A stretch of 64,000 nt of DNA from Martinezella hainanensis (GTDB lineage: Bacteria; Pseudomonadota; Alphaproteobacteria; Rhizobiales; Rhizobiaceae), in NCBI RefSeq assembly GCF_900094555.1, contig NZ_FMAC01000001.1, forward strand, positions 682,001-746,000. Reading direction: 5' to 3'. The number at the start of each line of letters is the position of its first letter. Within the stretch, counting starts at the first letter, position 1. A program made the position numbers and the translations under genes. The notes under the pieces were generated by a model. That model saw only the letters and a list, made by a program, of their open reading frames with translations. It was not told the DNA's origin and ran no database searches. Shown in pieces: positions 7,730-15,585 of the stretch.

Positions 7730-8986
7730 TTATTTTGCAGCTACAACGGCATCCGCGCTCAGGCGATCAAGCTGATGGCGGATATGGGTCGCTTCGGCGG
7801 GCGAACGGGCAAGCGCAATCGCTCTGTCAAAAGCAACGCGCGCTTCCTGCGAGCGGCCGAGCTGCGCGAGCAGGCCACCCCTGACGCCATGAAAATAGAA
7901 GTAGCTGTCGAGCTGCGCTTCCAGCGTCGCAATCAGCGCCAGAGCCGCTTCCGGCCCCTTGAGCTTTGAGAACGCGACCGCGCGATTGAGCGTGACGACG
8001 GGAGACGGCGTCAGCCGTTCCAGCATCTGGTAGAGAAGATTGATCTCTTCCCAATCCGTATCCTCGGCGCGTTTCGCCCTGGAATGCAGGGCAGCGATTG
8101 CCGCCTGCACCTGATAGGGTCCAGGCTGACGATGGCGGATCGCCTTGTCGAGAAGGGCGAGCGCCTCGTCTATGGCTGTCCGATCCCAGAGCGAACGATC
8201 CTGGTCCTCCAGAAGGATGATCTGCCCGTCGGCATCGAAACGCGCCGCCTTGCGCGATTGCTGCAGAAGCATCAGCGCGAGCAGCGCCATGGTTTCCGGC
8301 TCGGAGGGAAAGATCCGCAACAGCAGCCGACCAAGCCGGATCGCCTCATCGGCGAAGGCAGCGGCCTCGCGATGCGTACCGCCAGCCGAATAGCCTTCAT
8401 TGTAGATGAGATAGATCATCGCGCTGACGAGCGCGAGCCGCTCGCTCCGCTCGATGGCGCCAGGCGTTTCGAAGGGAACGCCGGCTGCGGCTACACGCGC
8501 TTTCGCCCGGGTGATCCGCTGCTCCATTGCGCTCTCGCTGACCAGGAAAGCACGGGCGATCTGCTGCACCGAGAGGCCAGAAACGATGCGCAGCGCCAGC
8601 GCGATCTGTTGCGTCGCCGGTAGATCCGGGTGGCAGCAAATGAACAGCAGCCGGAGAATATCGTCGCGATATCCGGAACCGTCGAGCCGTTCGGCCAGGT
8701 CGCCTTCGACATCGCTCGTATCGGAGATCGCCTCCTCGTCCGGCAGGCTCTGCAGCTTCGCCTGCTTGCGCACCGTATCGATACCACTATTGCGCCCGAC
8801 GAAGATCAGCCAGGCGACGGGATCGCGCGGCGGCCCCTTGTCGGGCCAAGTCTTCAACGCCCGAAGGCAGGCCTCCTGAAAGGCCTCCTCGGCGGTATCG
8901 AGATTGCGGAAATAGCGCAGCAGCGCACCCAGCACCTGCGGCCGGGCATTGGTAAGTGCGATGTCGATCCAGGCAATATCCGTCAT
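7730..8986 (-). CDS. ECF sigma factor, ECF42-like, with C-terminal helical extension
   Basis: A 418-residue sigma factor. Sigma region 2 is seen around YFRNLDTAEEAFQEACLRALKTWPDKGPPRDPVAWLIFVGRN and region 4 around LRIVSGLSVQQIARAFLVSESAMEQRITRAKARV. A long C-terminal TPR-like part of about 220 residues follows (NEGYSAGG to HIRHQLDRL). This size and tail are typical of the ECF42 group, which lacks a normal anti-sigma factor and is encoded with DGPF/YCII proteins. That is the case here: its ATG overlaps the YCII stop by four bases. Targets are probably its own operon. Phenotypes of this group differ by species. Confidence 0.9.
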   Translation of the reverse strand: MTDIAWIDIALTNARPQVLGALLRYFRNLDTAEEAFQEACLRALKTWPDKGPPRDPVAWLIFVGRNSGIDTVRKQAKLQSLPDEEAISDTSDVEGDLAERLDGSGYRDDILRLLFICCHPDLPATQQIALALRIVSGLSVQQIARAFLVSESAMEQRITRAKARVAAAGVPFETPGAIERSERLALVSAMIYLIYNEGYSAGGTHREAAAFADEAIRLGRLLLRIFPSEPETMALLALMLLQQSRKAARFDADGQIILLEDQDRSLWDRTAIDEALALLDKAIRHRQPGPYQVQAAIAALHSRAKRAEDTDWEEINLLYQMLERLTPSPVVTLNRAVAFSKLKGPEAALALIATLEAQLDSYFYFHGVRGGLLAQLGRSQEARVAFDRAIALARSPAEATHIRHQLDRLSADAVVAAK

Positions 8987-9357
8987 GTGGCAACCGTTCC
9001 GGGTCGAAAGACGTAGAGCGGACGAATTTCATAGGAGCCGACGCCGGGATTGGCCGCGGCCAGCTCCTTCGAGAACTCAATCGCCTCGTCAAGTGTTTCG
9101 AAGTCGATGACATAGAAGCCCAGCAACTGCTCTTTGGTCTCTGCGAACGGACCATCGATGACGAGCGGCTCGTTCTTGCCCTTGCGCAGGGTCGTTGCCG
9201 CCGTTGTCGGCATCAGTCGCGCGACCGGCCCAAGCTTGCCGGCCTCCCTGAGTGGCTCCTGCACGGCAATCAGCCGCGCCATGGTTGCCTCTTCCTGCTC
9301 CTTGGACCAGGCGAACACGGTATCTTCGTCGTTGTAGCATAGGATCGCATAGAGCAT
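8983..9357 (-). CDS. YCII-related DGPF-motif protein
   Basis: A 124-residue ferredoxin-like YCII domain protein (MLYAILCYNDEDTVFAWSKEQEE...). It carries the DGPF signature in VIDGPFAETKEQLLGFYVID and the acid/His-poor active-site region of the family. I start at ATG 9357, where AGGAGAAGGAGG lies directly upstream; the frame extends to 9417 but without a site. It overlaps the ECF42 sigma gene by four bases (ATGA) and is probably the first gene of the operon. DGPF proteins always accompany ECF42 factors, though their role is not settled. Confidence 0.9.
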   Translation of the reverse strand: MLYAILCYNDEDTVFAWSKEQEEATMARLIAVQEPLREAGKLGPVARLMPTTAATTLRKGKNEPLVIDGPFAETKEQLLGFYVIDFETLDEAIEFSKELAAANPGVGSYEIRPLYVFRPGTVAT

Positions 9358-9379
9358 GAGGACCTCCTTCTCCTGTAAA

Positions 9380-9406
9380 GACGAAGGAGTATCATCCGCA
9401 CCGACA
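9380..9406 (-). promoter_or_regulatory. candidate ECF-dependent promoter of the YCII-sigma operon
   Basis: On the minus strand TGTCGG (9401-9406) is followed after 17 bases by CGTC (9380-9383). The YCII start codon is about 25 bases further on. The TGTCG and CGTC elements look like an ECF-type -35/-10 pair, consistent with autoregulation. This is inferred by eye. Confidence 0.45.
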
Positions 9407-9435
9407 GGCTGCGTCAAAAAATATTCAGCGGGTAA

Positions 9436-10350
9436 TCAGACATTGCCGCGCCGGATCGCCAACGTCCCCGCTTTTGCATCGAACTCCGCGATGGAGCCGA
9501 TGAAAACGCTTGCCGGGCTATCGCCATGTCCGAGTGGCAAGCCGCCAAGCACCGGCACGTCGAGTTCGGCAAGATGTTCGCGCAGAATATCGATCACCGA
9601 ATGAGGACGATCGAATTCGAAATCGGTAAACTGTCCGATGACAACGCCTGCCAGCCCATTGAGGTATCCTGCCTTGCGCAGCATCGTCATCTGCCGATCA
9701 ACTTGGCCGATATACAGGCCGATGGCTTCAAGCAGGAGGATTGCGCCGTTCATGTCCGGCAGCGCCCAACCGGCGGATGTCGCCACCATGTCGAGATTGC
9801 CGCCGATCAGCCGGCCTCTGGCCGTTCCGCTTGTGGTCAGCCGCGAGGTCGGCTCTTCCGGACGCGCGGCCATCACGATGTCCTGCGTTGTCATCAGTGC
9901 CTGCCGCAGCGCGTCGTGCGTGTAGAGACTAAGGCTCTCTTCGTTCGGCCCGATGAAAAGCGCCCCATGAATGCTGACCTGATCGCAGTGTTTCAGCAGG
10001 CTCAAATGCAATGCGGTGATGTCGCTGAAGCCGATAACGAACTTGGGGTCGCGCCGGGCTGCGGCAAAATCCACTTGATCGGCGATCCGGTAAGATCCCT
10101 TGCCACCACGCGTGGTGAAGATCGCCCGAACCTCGGGATCTCGAAATGCAGCGTTGAGATCCGCCAGCCGCTCCTCGTCGGTGCCGGCGAGATAGCTCCA
10201 CTTGCTAAAGGCATGTTCACCGAAATCGACGTCCAGCCCCCAGCCTTTCAGTATTTCGGCATTCCGCAGAACTCTGTCCTTCTCGGGCGAACTTGCGGGC
10301 GACACAAAACGCACCTTATCGCCCGGCCGGAGTGGCGGCGGCATCAGCAT
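9436..10350 (-). CDS. ldcA: S66 family LD-carboxypeptidase (muramoyltetrapeptide carboxypeptidase)
   Basis: A 304-residue member of peptidase family S66. The nucleophile Ser lies in FVIGFSDITALH. The catalytic Glu is expected in AILLLEAIGLYIGQVDRQ, and the His in GGLPLGHGD. The oxyanion-region motif FTTRGGKGSYRI is present. LdcA cytoplasmic enzymes cleave the terminal D-Ala from murein tetrapeptides during recycling; MccF relatives cleave microcin-like peptides. The sequence alone does not separate these with certainty. It appears to be a single gene. Confidence 0.85.
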   Translation of the reverse strand: MLMPPPLRPGDKVRFVSPASSPEKDRVLRNAEILKGWGLDVDFGEHAFSKWSYLAGTDEERLADLNAAFRDPEVRAIFTTRGGKGSYRIADQVDFAAARRDPKFVIGFSDITALHLSLLKHCDQVSIHGALFIGPNEESLSLYTHDALRQALMTTQDIVMAARPEEPTSRLTTSGTARGRLIGGNLDMVATSAGWALPDMNGAILLLEAIGLYIGQVDRQMTMLRKAGYLNGLAGVVIGQFTDFEFDRPHSVIDILREHLAELDVPVLGGLPLGHGDSPASVFIGSIAEFDAKAGTLAIRRGNV

Positions 10351-10434
10351 TGGACTGACCTCTGTGCAATCGAGTGATTCTATACCGTGATCTTGGCATG
10401 AATCGTCGACAGTCGTCGTTAAGCTGCATGGGCA

Positions 10435-11244
10435 TCAACCCAGCGAGGGATTCGCGGCAACCGTCTGCTTCAGTTCCGCTCTCGTCTTCTGAGCGGCCGC
10501 TCCCTGGACGCGCCCTACCTCTGCCCTGCCCTTCCATAAAGGAAGGCCGATCGATCGCGACACAGCCGGATCGCTAGTGAACACCGGATAGCCGCGCTCG
10601 AGAAGCCGTTCGAGAACCTCGCGGTCCTTGCGGACATGCAATCGGGCGAGGTTTTCCGTGTTGTAGACATGCCCGCCGGAATCAGGATTGATGCCGGTGA
10701 TGATGACTTCGGTCGCGCCGTTATAGAGCGCGAAGAGCACCGCGTTGATACCGTTGGAGCATTTGTCGTCCGCACCAAGCTCGCTGCACTTCACCCCGCC
10801 GACCCGGTCGAGCAGCGCCATGCGCTTGTACCGATCGACGATCTCAAGCTTGTCGTAGCCGTAATTGAAGGCTTTAAGCCCATCTTCCAGCCGCTGAAAC
10901 TCCTTCCGCCATAACAGGACGTAGAGCATCTTCGTCCGCTCGCCGTTCAGAACGCGGCGCACCTCGACGGCGTTGGTATTCGTTCCCTCGATCTGATTGA
11001 ACTGGACGAGCGTCACGTCGGGGACCTTTATGCCCCAGCCCTTCGTCACCGTCTGCGAGCCATTGATGGTGATGACCCGGAAGCTCTCATCGAAATCCAT
11101 GGGCTTGTTCGAGACGGGCGCCGAACCAACGACGAGAACAGGCCCACTGAAGCGTTCCGCCAGGATCGGCGGCTTTGGTCGGGTCAGATGATACTTGATC
11201 TGCCGATAGTAATGTTTTTTCAGTTCAGAAAATTGAGCAGCCAT
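10435..11244 (-). CDS. unassigned protein, possible glycosyltransferase-like fold
   Basis: A 269-residue soluble protein I do not recognise with confidence. An early GPVLVVGSAPVSN strand-loop and SFRVITINGSQTVT, then a late ATEVIITGINPDSGGHVYN, give a Rossmann-like pattern that loosely recalls DUF115 or sialyltransferase-type proteins. The N terminus is basic and amphipathic (ELKKHYYRQIKYHLTRPKPP), as in membrane-associated surface-polysaccharide enzymes. There is no signal peptide. The upstream 180 bases are AT-rich. It lies alone between ldcA and glpK, so context does not help. The protein is real by codon use and start; the function is open. Confidence 0.6.
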   Translation of the reverse strand: MAAQFSELKKHYYRQIKYHLTRPKPPILAERFSGPVLVVGSAPVSNKPMDFDESFRVITINGSQTVTKGWGIKVPDVTLVQFNQIEGTNTNAVEVRRVLNGERTKMLYVLLWRKEFQRLEDGLKAFNYGYDKLEIVDRYKRMALLDRVGGVKCSELGADDKCSNGINAVLFALYNGATEVIITGINPDSGGHVYNTENLARLHVRKDREVLERLLERGYPVFTSDPAVSRSIGLPLWKGRAEVGRVQGAAAQKTRAELKQTVAANPSLG

Positions 11245-11428
11245 TATTCGCTTTATCGTCTCTTAAGAAGGCGTCCGTCCTCAAACGGCTCTGTCCGGCG
11301 AAGCGCGGCCCGGAACCCTCCCCGAACCACGAATAAGACGAGTATCGCTGCGCGCACTTATATAAGCAAAATAAAGAAATCTTACATGGCATAACCTAGG
11401 GTGAGCAGCCAACGAAGGCTGATCATCC

Positions 11429-12925
11429 CTACCGTGTACTCAAGGTGCGCGAGACCGCATTTTTCCAGCCTTTGAGCTTCGCATTTCGGGTCTTGTCATC
11501 CATGTCGGGCTCGAAACGCTTGTCGCGCGCCCAGGCCTTGGCAAAACCGGCGCGATCCGGCCAGACGCCGGCCCGGCTGCCCGCAAGCCAGGCAGCCCCA
11601 AGCGCTGTCGTTTCGAGGATCGTCGGACGGTCGACCGGCGCATTGAGCAGGTCGGCAAGCCGCTGCATCGTCCAGTCGGATGCGACCATGCCGCCGTCGA
11701 CGCGCAGCACGGTGTGCTGCCCACTGCCATTGCGCCAATCCTTGTGCATGGCATCCAACAGGTCGCGCGACTGGTAGCAAACAGCCTCCAGCGCTGCCCG
11801 GACGATTTCTTCAGGTCCGGTATTGCGCGTCAACCCGAAGATCGCGCCGCGCGCATCCGGGTCCCAATGTGGTGCGCCGAGGCCGGTGAAGGCCGGCACC
11901 AGATAGACCTCCTGCAGCGGATCGGCCTTGGCTGCCAGTTCACCGGAATCCGAGGCACGCTGGATGGCCTTCAGGCCGTCGCGCAGCCATTGCACTGCGG
12001 CGCCCGCGATGAAGATCGAGCCCTCCAATGCATAGGTCGTCTCGCCGTTCAGCCTGTAGGCGATGGTGGTCAGCAGGCGGTTTTTCGACCGCACCATGTC
12101 CGTGCCGGTATTGAGAAGCGCGAAGCAGCCCGTACCATAGGTGGATTTCATCATGCCGCGTTCGAAGCAGGCCTGGCCGATCGTCGCCGCCTGCTGATCG
12201 CCGGCAACGCCGAGGATCGGGATTGCGGCACCGAAGTGCGAAGGATCGGCAACACCGAAATCAGCGGCACAATCCTTCACCTCGGGTAGCATCGCCGAGG
12301 GAACGCGAAGAATATCCAGCAACTCCCCTTCCCATTCATTGGAGCCAATATTGTACATCAGCGTCCGCGAGGCATTGGTGGCATCGGTGACGAAGCTCTT
12401 GCCCCCAGTCAGCCGCCAGATCAGGAAGGTATCGACGGTGCCGAAGCAAAGCCCGCCCTTGGCGGCGCGGGCACGAGCACCCTTAACATTGGCCAAAAGC
12501 CAGGAGAGCTTGGTGCCGGAGAAATAGGGATCGAGCAGCAGGCCGGTGCGGCGTGTGAAGAGTTTTTCCAGATCCTGCCGCTTGAGCTTTTCGCAATAGC
12601 TCGCCGTGCGGCGGTCCTGCCAGACGATGGCATTGTGGATCGGCTTGCCGGTCTCGCGATCCCAGACGACGACGGTCTCGCGCTGATTGGTGATGCCGAG
12701 CGCTGCAATATCCTTGGCGGTGATGCCGGCAGCTTCGATCGCCTTGCGGACGGTGGCGAGGACGGACGACCAGATCTCTTCCGGATCGTGTTCGACCCAG
12801 CCGGGTTTCGGATAATGTTGGGTGAATTCCTTCTGTCCGACACCGGCAACCTTCATCTTGCCGTCGAAAACGATGGCCCGCGTCGACGTCGTTCCCTGAT
12901 CGATCGCCAAGACATAACCGCTCAT
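11429..12925 (-). CDS. glpK: glycerol kinase
   Basis: A 498-residue FGGY kinase phosphorylating glycerol to sn-glycerol 3-phosphate. Start ATG 12925 gives [21 protein letters not shown], the canonical phosphate-binding opening; the frame extends further but the extra residues are not family-like. Other landmarks are [66 protein letters not shown] and [21 protein letters not shown]. Length matches other GlpK proteins. No glycerol transporter or dehydrogenase is adjacent. It is divergent from bdhA. Confidence 0.96.
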   Translation of the reverse strand: MSGYVLAIDQGTTSTRAIVFDGKMKVAGVGQKEFTQHYPKPGWVEHDPEEIWSSVLATVRKAIEAAGITAKDIAALGITNQRETVVVWDRETGKPIHNAIVWQDRRTASYCEKLKRQDLEKLFTRRTGLLLDPYFSGTKLSWLLANVKGARARAAKGGLCFGTVDTFLIWRLTGGKSFVTDATNASRTLMYNIGSNEWEGELLDILRVPSAMLPEVKDCAADFGVADPSHFGAAIPILGVAGDQQAATIGQACFERGMMKSTYGTGCFALLNTGTDMVRSKNRLLTTIAYRLNGETTYALEGSIFIAGAAVQWLRDGLKAIQRASDSGELAAKADPLQEVYLVPAFTGLGAPHWDPDARGAIFGLTRNTGPEEIVRAALEAVCYQSRDLLDAMHKDWRNGSGQHTVLRVDGGMVASDWTMQRLADLLNAPVDRPTILETTALGAAWLAGSRAGVWPDRAGFAKAWARDKRFEPDMDDKTRNAKLKGWKNAVSRTLSTR

Positions 12926-13100
12926 ACAGTCCTCCCGCCTGTTGTATCCCGAAACAACAGATACGCGAGCAAAACGAATGTGAAAAGAAAGCAAAACGAA
13001 ATTTTTCGCTGAAGGACGCGCTTTGCGGTGCAACGCCGTGGGTCAAAGCGCCGCAAAAGCGACTGGCAGCAATGCGATTGCCAGATCCGACTGTTTGGGA

Positions 13101-13209
13101 CTACAGCGACCTTTGCGCGTCACATGTGACGCGCAAAGGTCGCTGTAGCACTTTAAAGCGGCTGCATAATTTTATCCTTAAATCGATCCCGATTTAAGGA
13201 ATTATGCAG
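13101..13209. repeat. RIME-type element: 48-base perfect palindrome plus a second palindrome
   Basis: Bases 13101-13148 are a perfect palindrome with 24-base arms beginning CTACAGCGACC. Bases 13162-13209 form a second, with CTGCATAATT and CCTTAAATCG arms and a four-base bulge. The element lies in the 340-base gap between the divergent glpK (start 12925) and bdhA. The rest of that gap shows no gene. Confidence 0.8.
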
Positions 13210-13265
13210 TAAGCTCAGTCCGTTTTGCATTGCAGCAGAAAGCTGCGCTGTCCAAGGAGAAGATC

Positions 13266-14042
13266 ATGGCTAGAACAGTTGTCGTCACCGGTTCCACGAG
13301 CGGTATCGGCCTCGCCATCGCAACGGCCTTCGCCGCCAAGGGCGATAACGTCGTCATCAACGGCTTCGGAAAGCCGGAGGAGATCGACGCGATCAAGACG
13401 AAACTCGAAGCCTCCGGCGGTGGCAAAGTGATCTATCATCCCGCCGACATGACGAAGCCCGCCGAGATCGCCGACATGATTGCAACGGCCAACTCCACCT
13501 TCGGCAGCGTCGATGTTCTCGTCAACAATGCCGGCATCCAGCATGTCGAGAAGATCGAGGATTTCCCGATCGAGAAGTGGGACCAGATCATCGCAATCAA
13601 TCTCTCCAGCTCCTTCCACACCATCCGCGCCGCCATTCCGCTGATGAAGGCGAAGAAATACGGCCGCATCATCAACATCGCCTCAGCCCATGGCCTGGTT
13701 GCCTCGCCCTTCAAATCCGCCTATGTCGCGGCAAAACATGGTATATTGGGTCTGACCAAGACGGCGGCGCTCGAGCTTGCCGAATTCGGCGTCACGGTGA
13801 ACGCCATTTGCCCCGGCTACGTCCTGACCCCGCTTGTCGAAAAGCAGATCCCGGACACGGCCAAGGCCCGCGGCATGACCGAGGAGCAGGTCAAGAACGA
13901 GGTCATCCTCAAGGCCCAGCCCACGCATGAGTTCGTCAAGGCCGAAGAAATCGGCGCCCTGTCGCTCTACCTTGCGAGCGACGAGGCACGCCAGGTGACC
14001 GGCACGCATGTCTCGATTGACGGTGGCTGGACCGCGGAATAA
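13266..14042 (+). CDS. bdhA: D-3-hydroxybutyrate dehydrogenase
   Basis: A 258-residue short-chain dehydrogenase that oxidises 3-hydroxybutyrate to acetoacetate in the polyhydroxybutyrate cycle. The start at 13266 follows AAGGAGAA. Motifs are TGSTSGIGLA for NAD binding, NNAG in VLVNNAGIQHVE, catalytic Ser in NIASAHGLVASPFKSAY with YVAAKHG for Tyr-x3-Lys, and the C-terminal GTHVSIDGGWTAE. Its length and motifs match rhizobial BdhA. In Sinorhizobium, bdhA is followed by xanthine dehydrogenase genes, as here. Confidence 0.93.
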   Translation: MARTVVVTGSTSGIGLAIATAFAAKGDNVVINGFGKPEEIDAIKTKLEASGGGKVIYHPADMTKPAEIADMIATANSTFGSVDVLVNNAGIQHVEKIEDFPIEKWDQIIAINLSSSFHTIRAAIPLMKAKKYGRIINIASAHGLVASPFKSAYVAAKHGILGLTKTAALELAEFGVTVNAICPGYVLTPLVEKQIPDTAKARGMTEEQVKNEVILKAQPTHEFVKAEEIGALSLYLASDEARQVTGTHVSIDGGWTAE

Positions 14043-14056
14043 CCATTGACGGTTAG

Positions 14057-14084
14057 GGCCGGATTCGTTCGCGCGTCCGGCCCG
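14057..14084. terminator. hairpin between bdhA and xdhA
   Basis: GGGCCGGA pairs with TCCGGCCC. It starts 14 bases after the bdhA stop, with an A-rich stretch, not a clean T run, after it. It may attenuate or stabilise a bdhA-xdhAB transcript; complete termination is less likely. Confidence 0.5.
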
Positions 14085-14112
14085 GACCTATAGATAAAAA
14101 AACGGGAACGAC

Positions 14113-15582
14113 ATGAGCGACAGCATTCGCTTTATCCTCAACGGAGAGGATATCACGCTATCCAACCTGCGCCCCACCGAGACGCTGCTCGACTTCCTGC
14201 GCCTCCAGCGGCGCCTGACGGGAACGAAGGAAGGATGCGCGGAAGGCGACTGCGGCGCCTGCACTGTGCTTGTGGGACGCCTGATCGATGGCGGGCTGCA
14301 CTATGAATCCGTCAATGCCTGCATCCGCTTCGTTGGCTCGCTGCATGCGACCCATGTCGTCACCGTCGAGCATCTTGCCGCGCAAAACGGCACCCTCCAT
14401 CCGGTGCAGCAGGCGATGGTCGATTGCCACGGCTCGCAATGCGGTTTCTGCACGCCGGGCTTTGTCATGTCGCTCTATGGCCTCTGGCTGACCACGGAAA
14501 AGCCGTGCCGGGCGCAGATCGAAAAATCGCTCCAAGGCAATCTCTGTCGTTGCACTGGCTACGAGCCCATCGTCAAGGCGGCAGAGCAGGTCAGCCAGAA
14601 GCGGCCGAGCGCGCTCTTCGACCCCCTCGAAAAGACCAGAGCCGATATCATCGCTCGCCTCTGGGCGATGCAGGGCGGCGATACCATCGAGATTGCCGAA
14701 GGCGAGGATCGCCTCATCGTACCCAACTCCGTTGCCGCATTGGCGCAGGTGATGGCCGAAGAGCCGAATGCAACCGTCGTCGCCGGCTCCACAGATGTCG
14801 GCCTGTGGGTTACCAAGCAGATGCGCCGGCTCAATCCTGTGGTCTTCATCAATCATCTGACGGATCTGCAGAAAATCACGGTTGAAGATACAGGCCTGAC
14901 CATCGGCGCCGGCGCCAGCTACAGCCGTGCCTTTACCGTGATCGCGGAAAAAATCCCGGCTCTTGCCAACCTCATCAACCGCATCGGCGGCGAGCAGGTA
15001 CGCAACATGGGCACCATCGGCGGCAATATCGCCAACGGCTCGCCGATCGGTGATAGCCCGCCGCCGCTGATCGCCCTTGGCGCTACCGTCAAGCTTCGTT
15101 CGGCAGCCGGCACCCGCAGCCTGCCGCTGGAAGATTTCTTCATCGACTACGGCAAGCAGGACCGCAATCCCGGCGAATTCGTCGAAAGCATCCTTGTCCC
15201 CTACCCGGCCGACGATGTGCATTTTGCCGTCTACAAGATCACCAAGCGCCGCGATGAGGACATTACCGCCGTGCTCGGTGCCTTTCATCTGAAGCTGGAC
15301 GATGCCGGCAATGTCACCGATATCCGTATCGCCTTCGGCGGCATGGCCGGCACGCCGAAGCGCGCCCGCACGGTCGAAGCCGAGTTGGTCGGCAAGCCAT
15401 GGACGGAGGCGACCGTTACCGCCGTCCGCCCCGCTTTCGATGCGGACTATAAACCTTTGACCGATTGGCGCGCTTCCGCCGAATACAGGCAGCTGACCGC
15501 GAAAAATCTTCTCCTTCGCTTCTACCTGGAAACGGCCGGTGCGCCGCAGGAACTGAAGCGTTTTGCGGCTGAAGAGGCCTGA
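14113..15582 (+). CDS. xdhA: xanthine dehydrogenase small subunit (FeS/FAD)
   Basis: A 489-residue subunit. The N-terminal plant-type [2Fe-2S] domain has GCAEGDCGACTVLVG. The second [2Fe-2S] domain has CGFCTPGF and NLCRCTGYEPI. A FAD-binding domain follows from about residue 200, with VVAGSTDVGLWVTKQ and GTIGGNIANGSPIGDSPPPL, then a CO-dehydrogenase flavoprotein C-terminal part. It passes electrons from the molybdenum subunit to FAD and NAD. Only three bases separate it from xdhB. It supplies urate for PuuD further downstream. Confidence 0.95.
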   Translation: MSDSIRFILNGEDITLSNLRPTETLLDFLRLQRRLTGTKEGCAEGDCGACTVLVGRLIDGGLHYESVNACIRFVGSLHATHVVTVEHLAAQNGTLHPVQQAMVDCHGSQCGFCTPGFVMSLYGLWLTTEKPCRAQIEKSLQGNLCRCTGYEPIVKAAEQVSQKRPSALFDPLEKTRADIIARLWAMQGGDTIEIAEGEDRLIVPNSVAALAQVMAEEPNATVVAGSTDVGLWVTKQMRRLNPVVFINHLTDLQKITVEDTGLTIGAGASYSRAFTVIAEKIPALANLINRIGGEQVRNMGTIGGNIANGSPIGDSPPPLIALGATVKLRSAAGTRSLPLEDFFIDYGKQDRNPGEFVESILVPYPADDVHFAVYKITKRRDEDITAVLGAFHLKLDDAGNVTDIRIAFGGMAGTPKRARTVEAELVGKPWTEATVTAVRPAFDADYKPLTDWRASAEYRQLTAKNLLLRFYLETAGAPQELKRFAAEEA

Positions 15583-15585
15583 GCC

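Noticed and set aside
13101..13209. A rho-independent terminator for bdhA or glpK at the palindrome
   Set aside because: The palindrome lies upstream of both genes, which diverge here, and has no T run.
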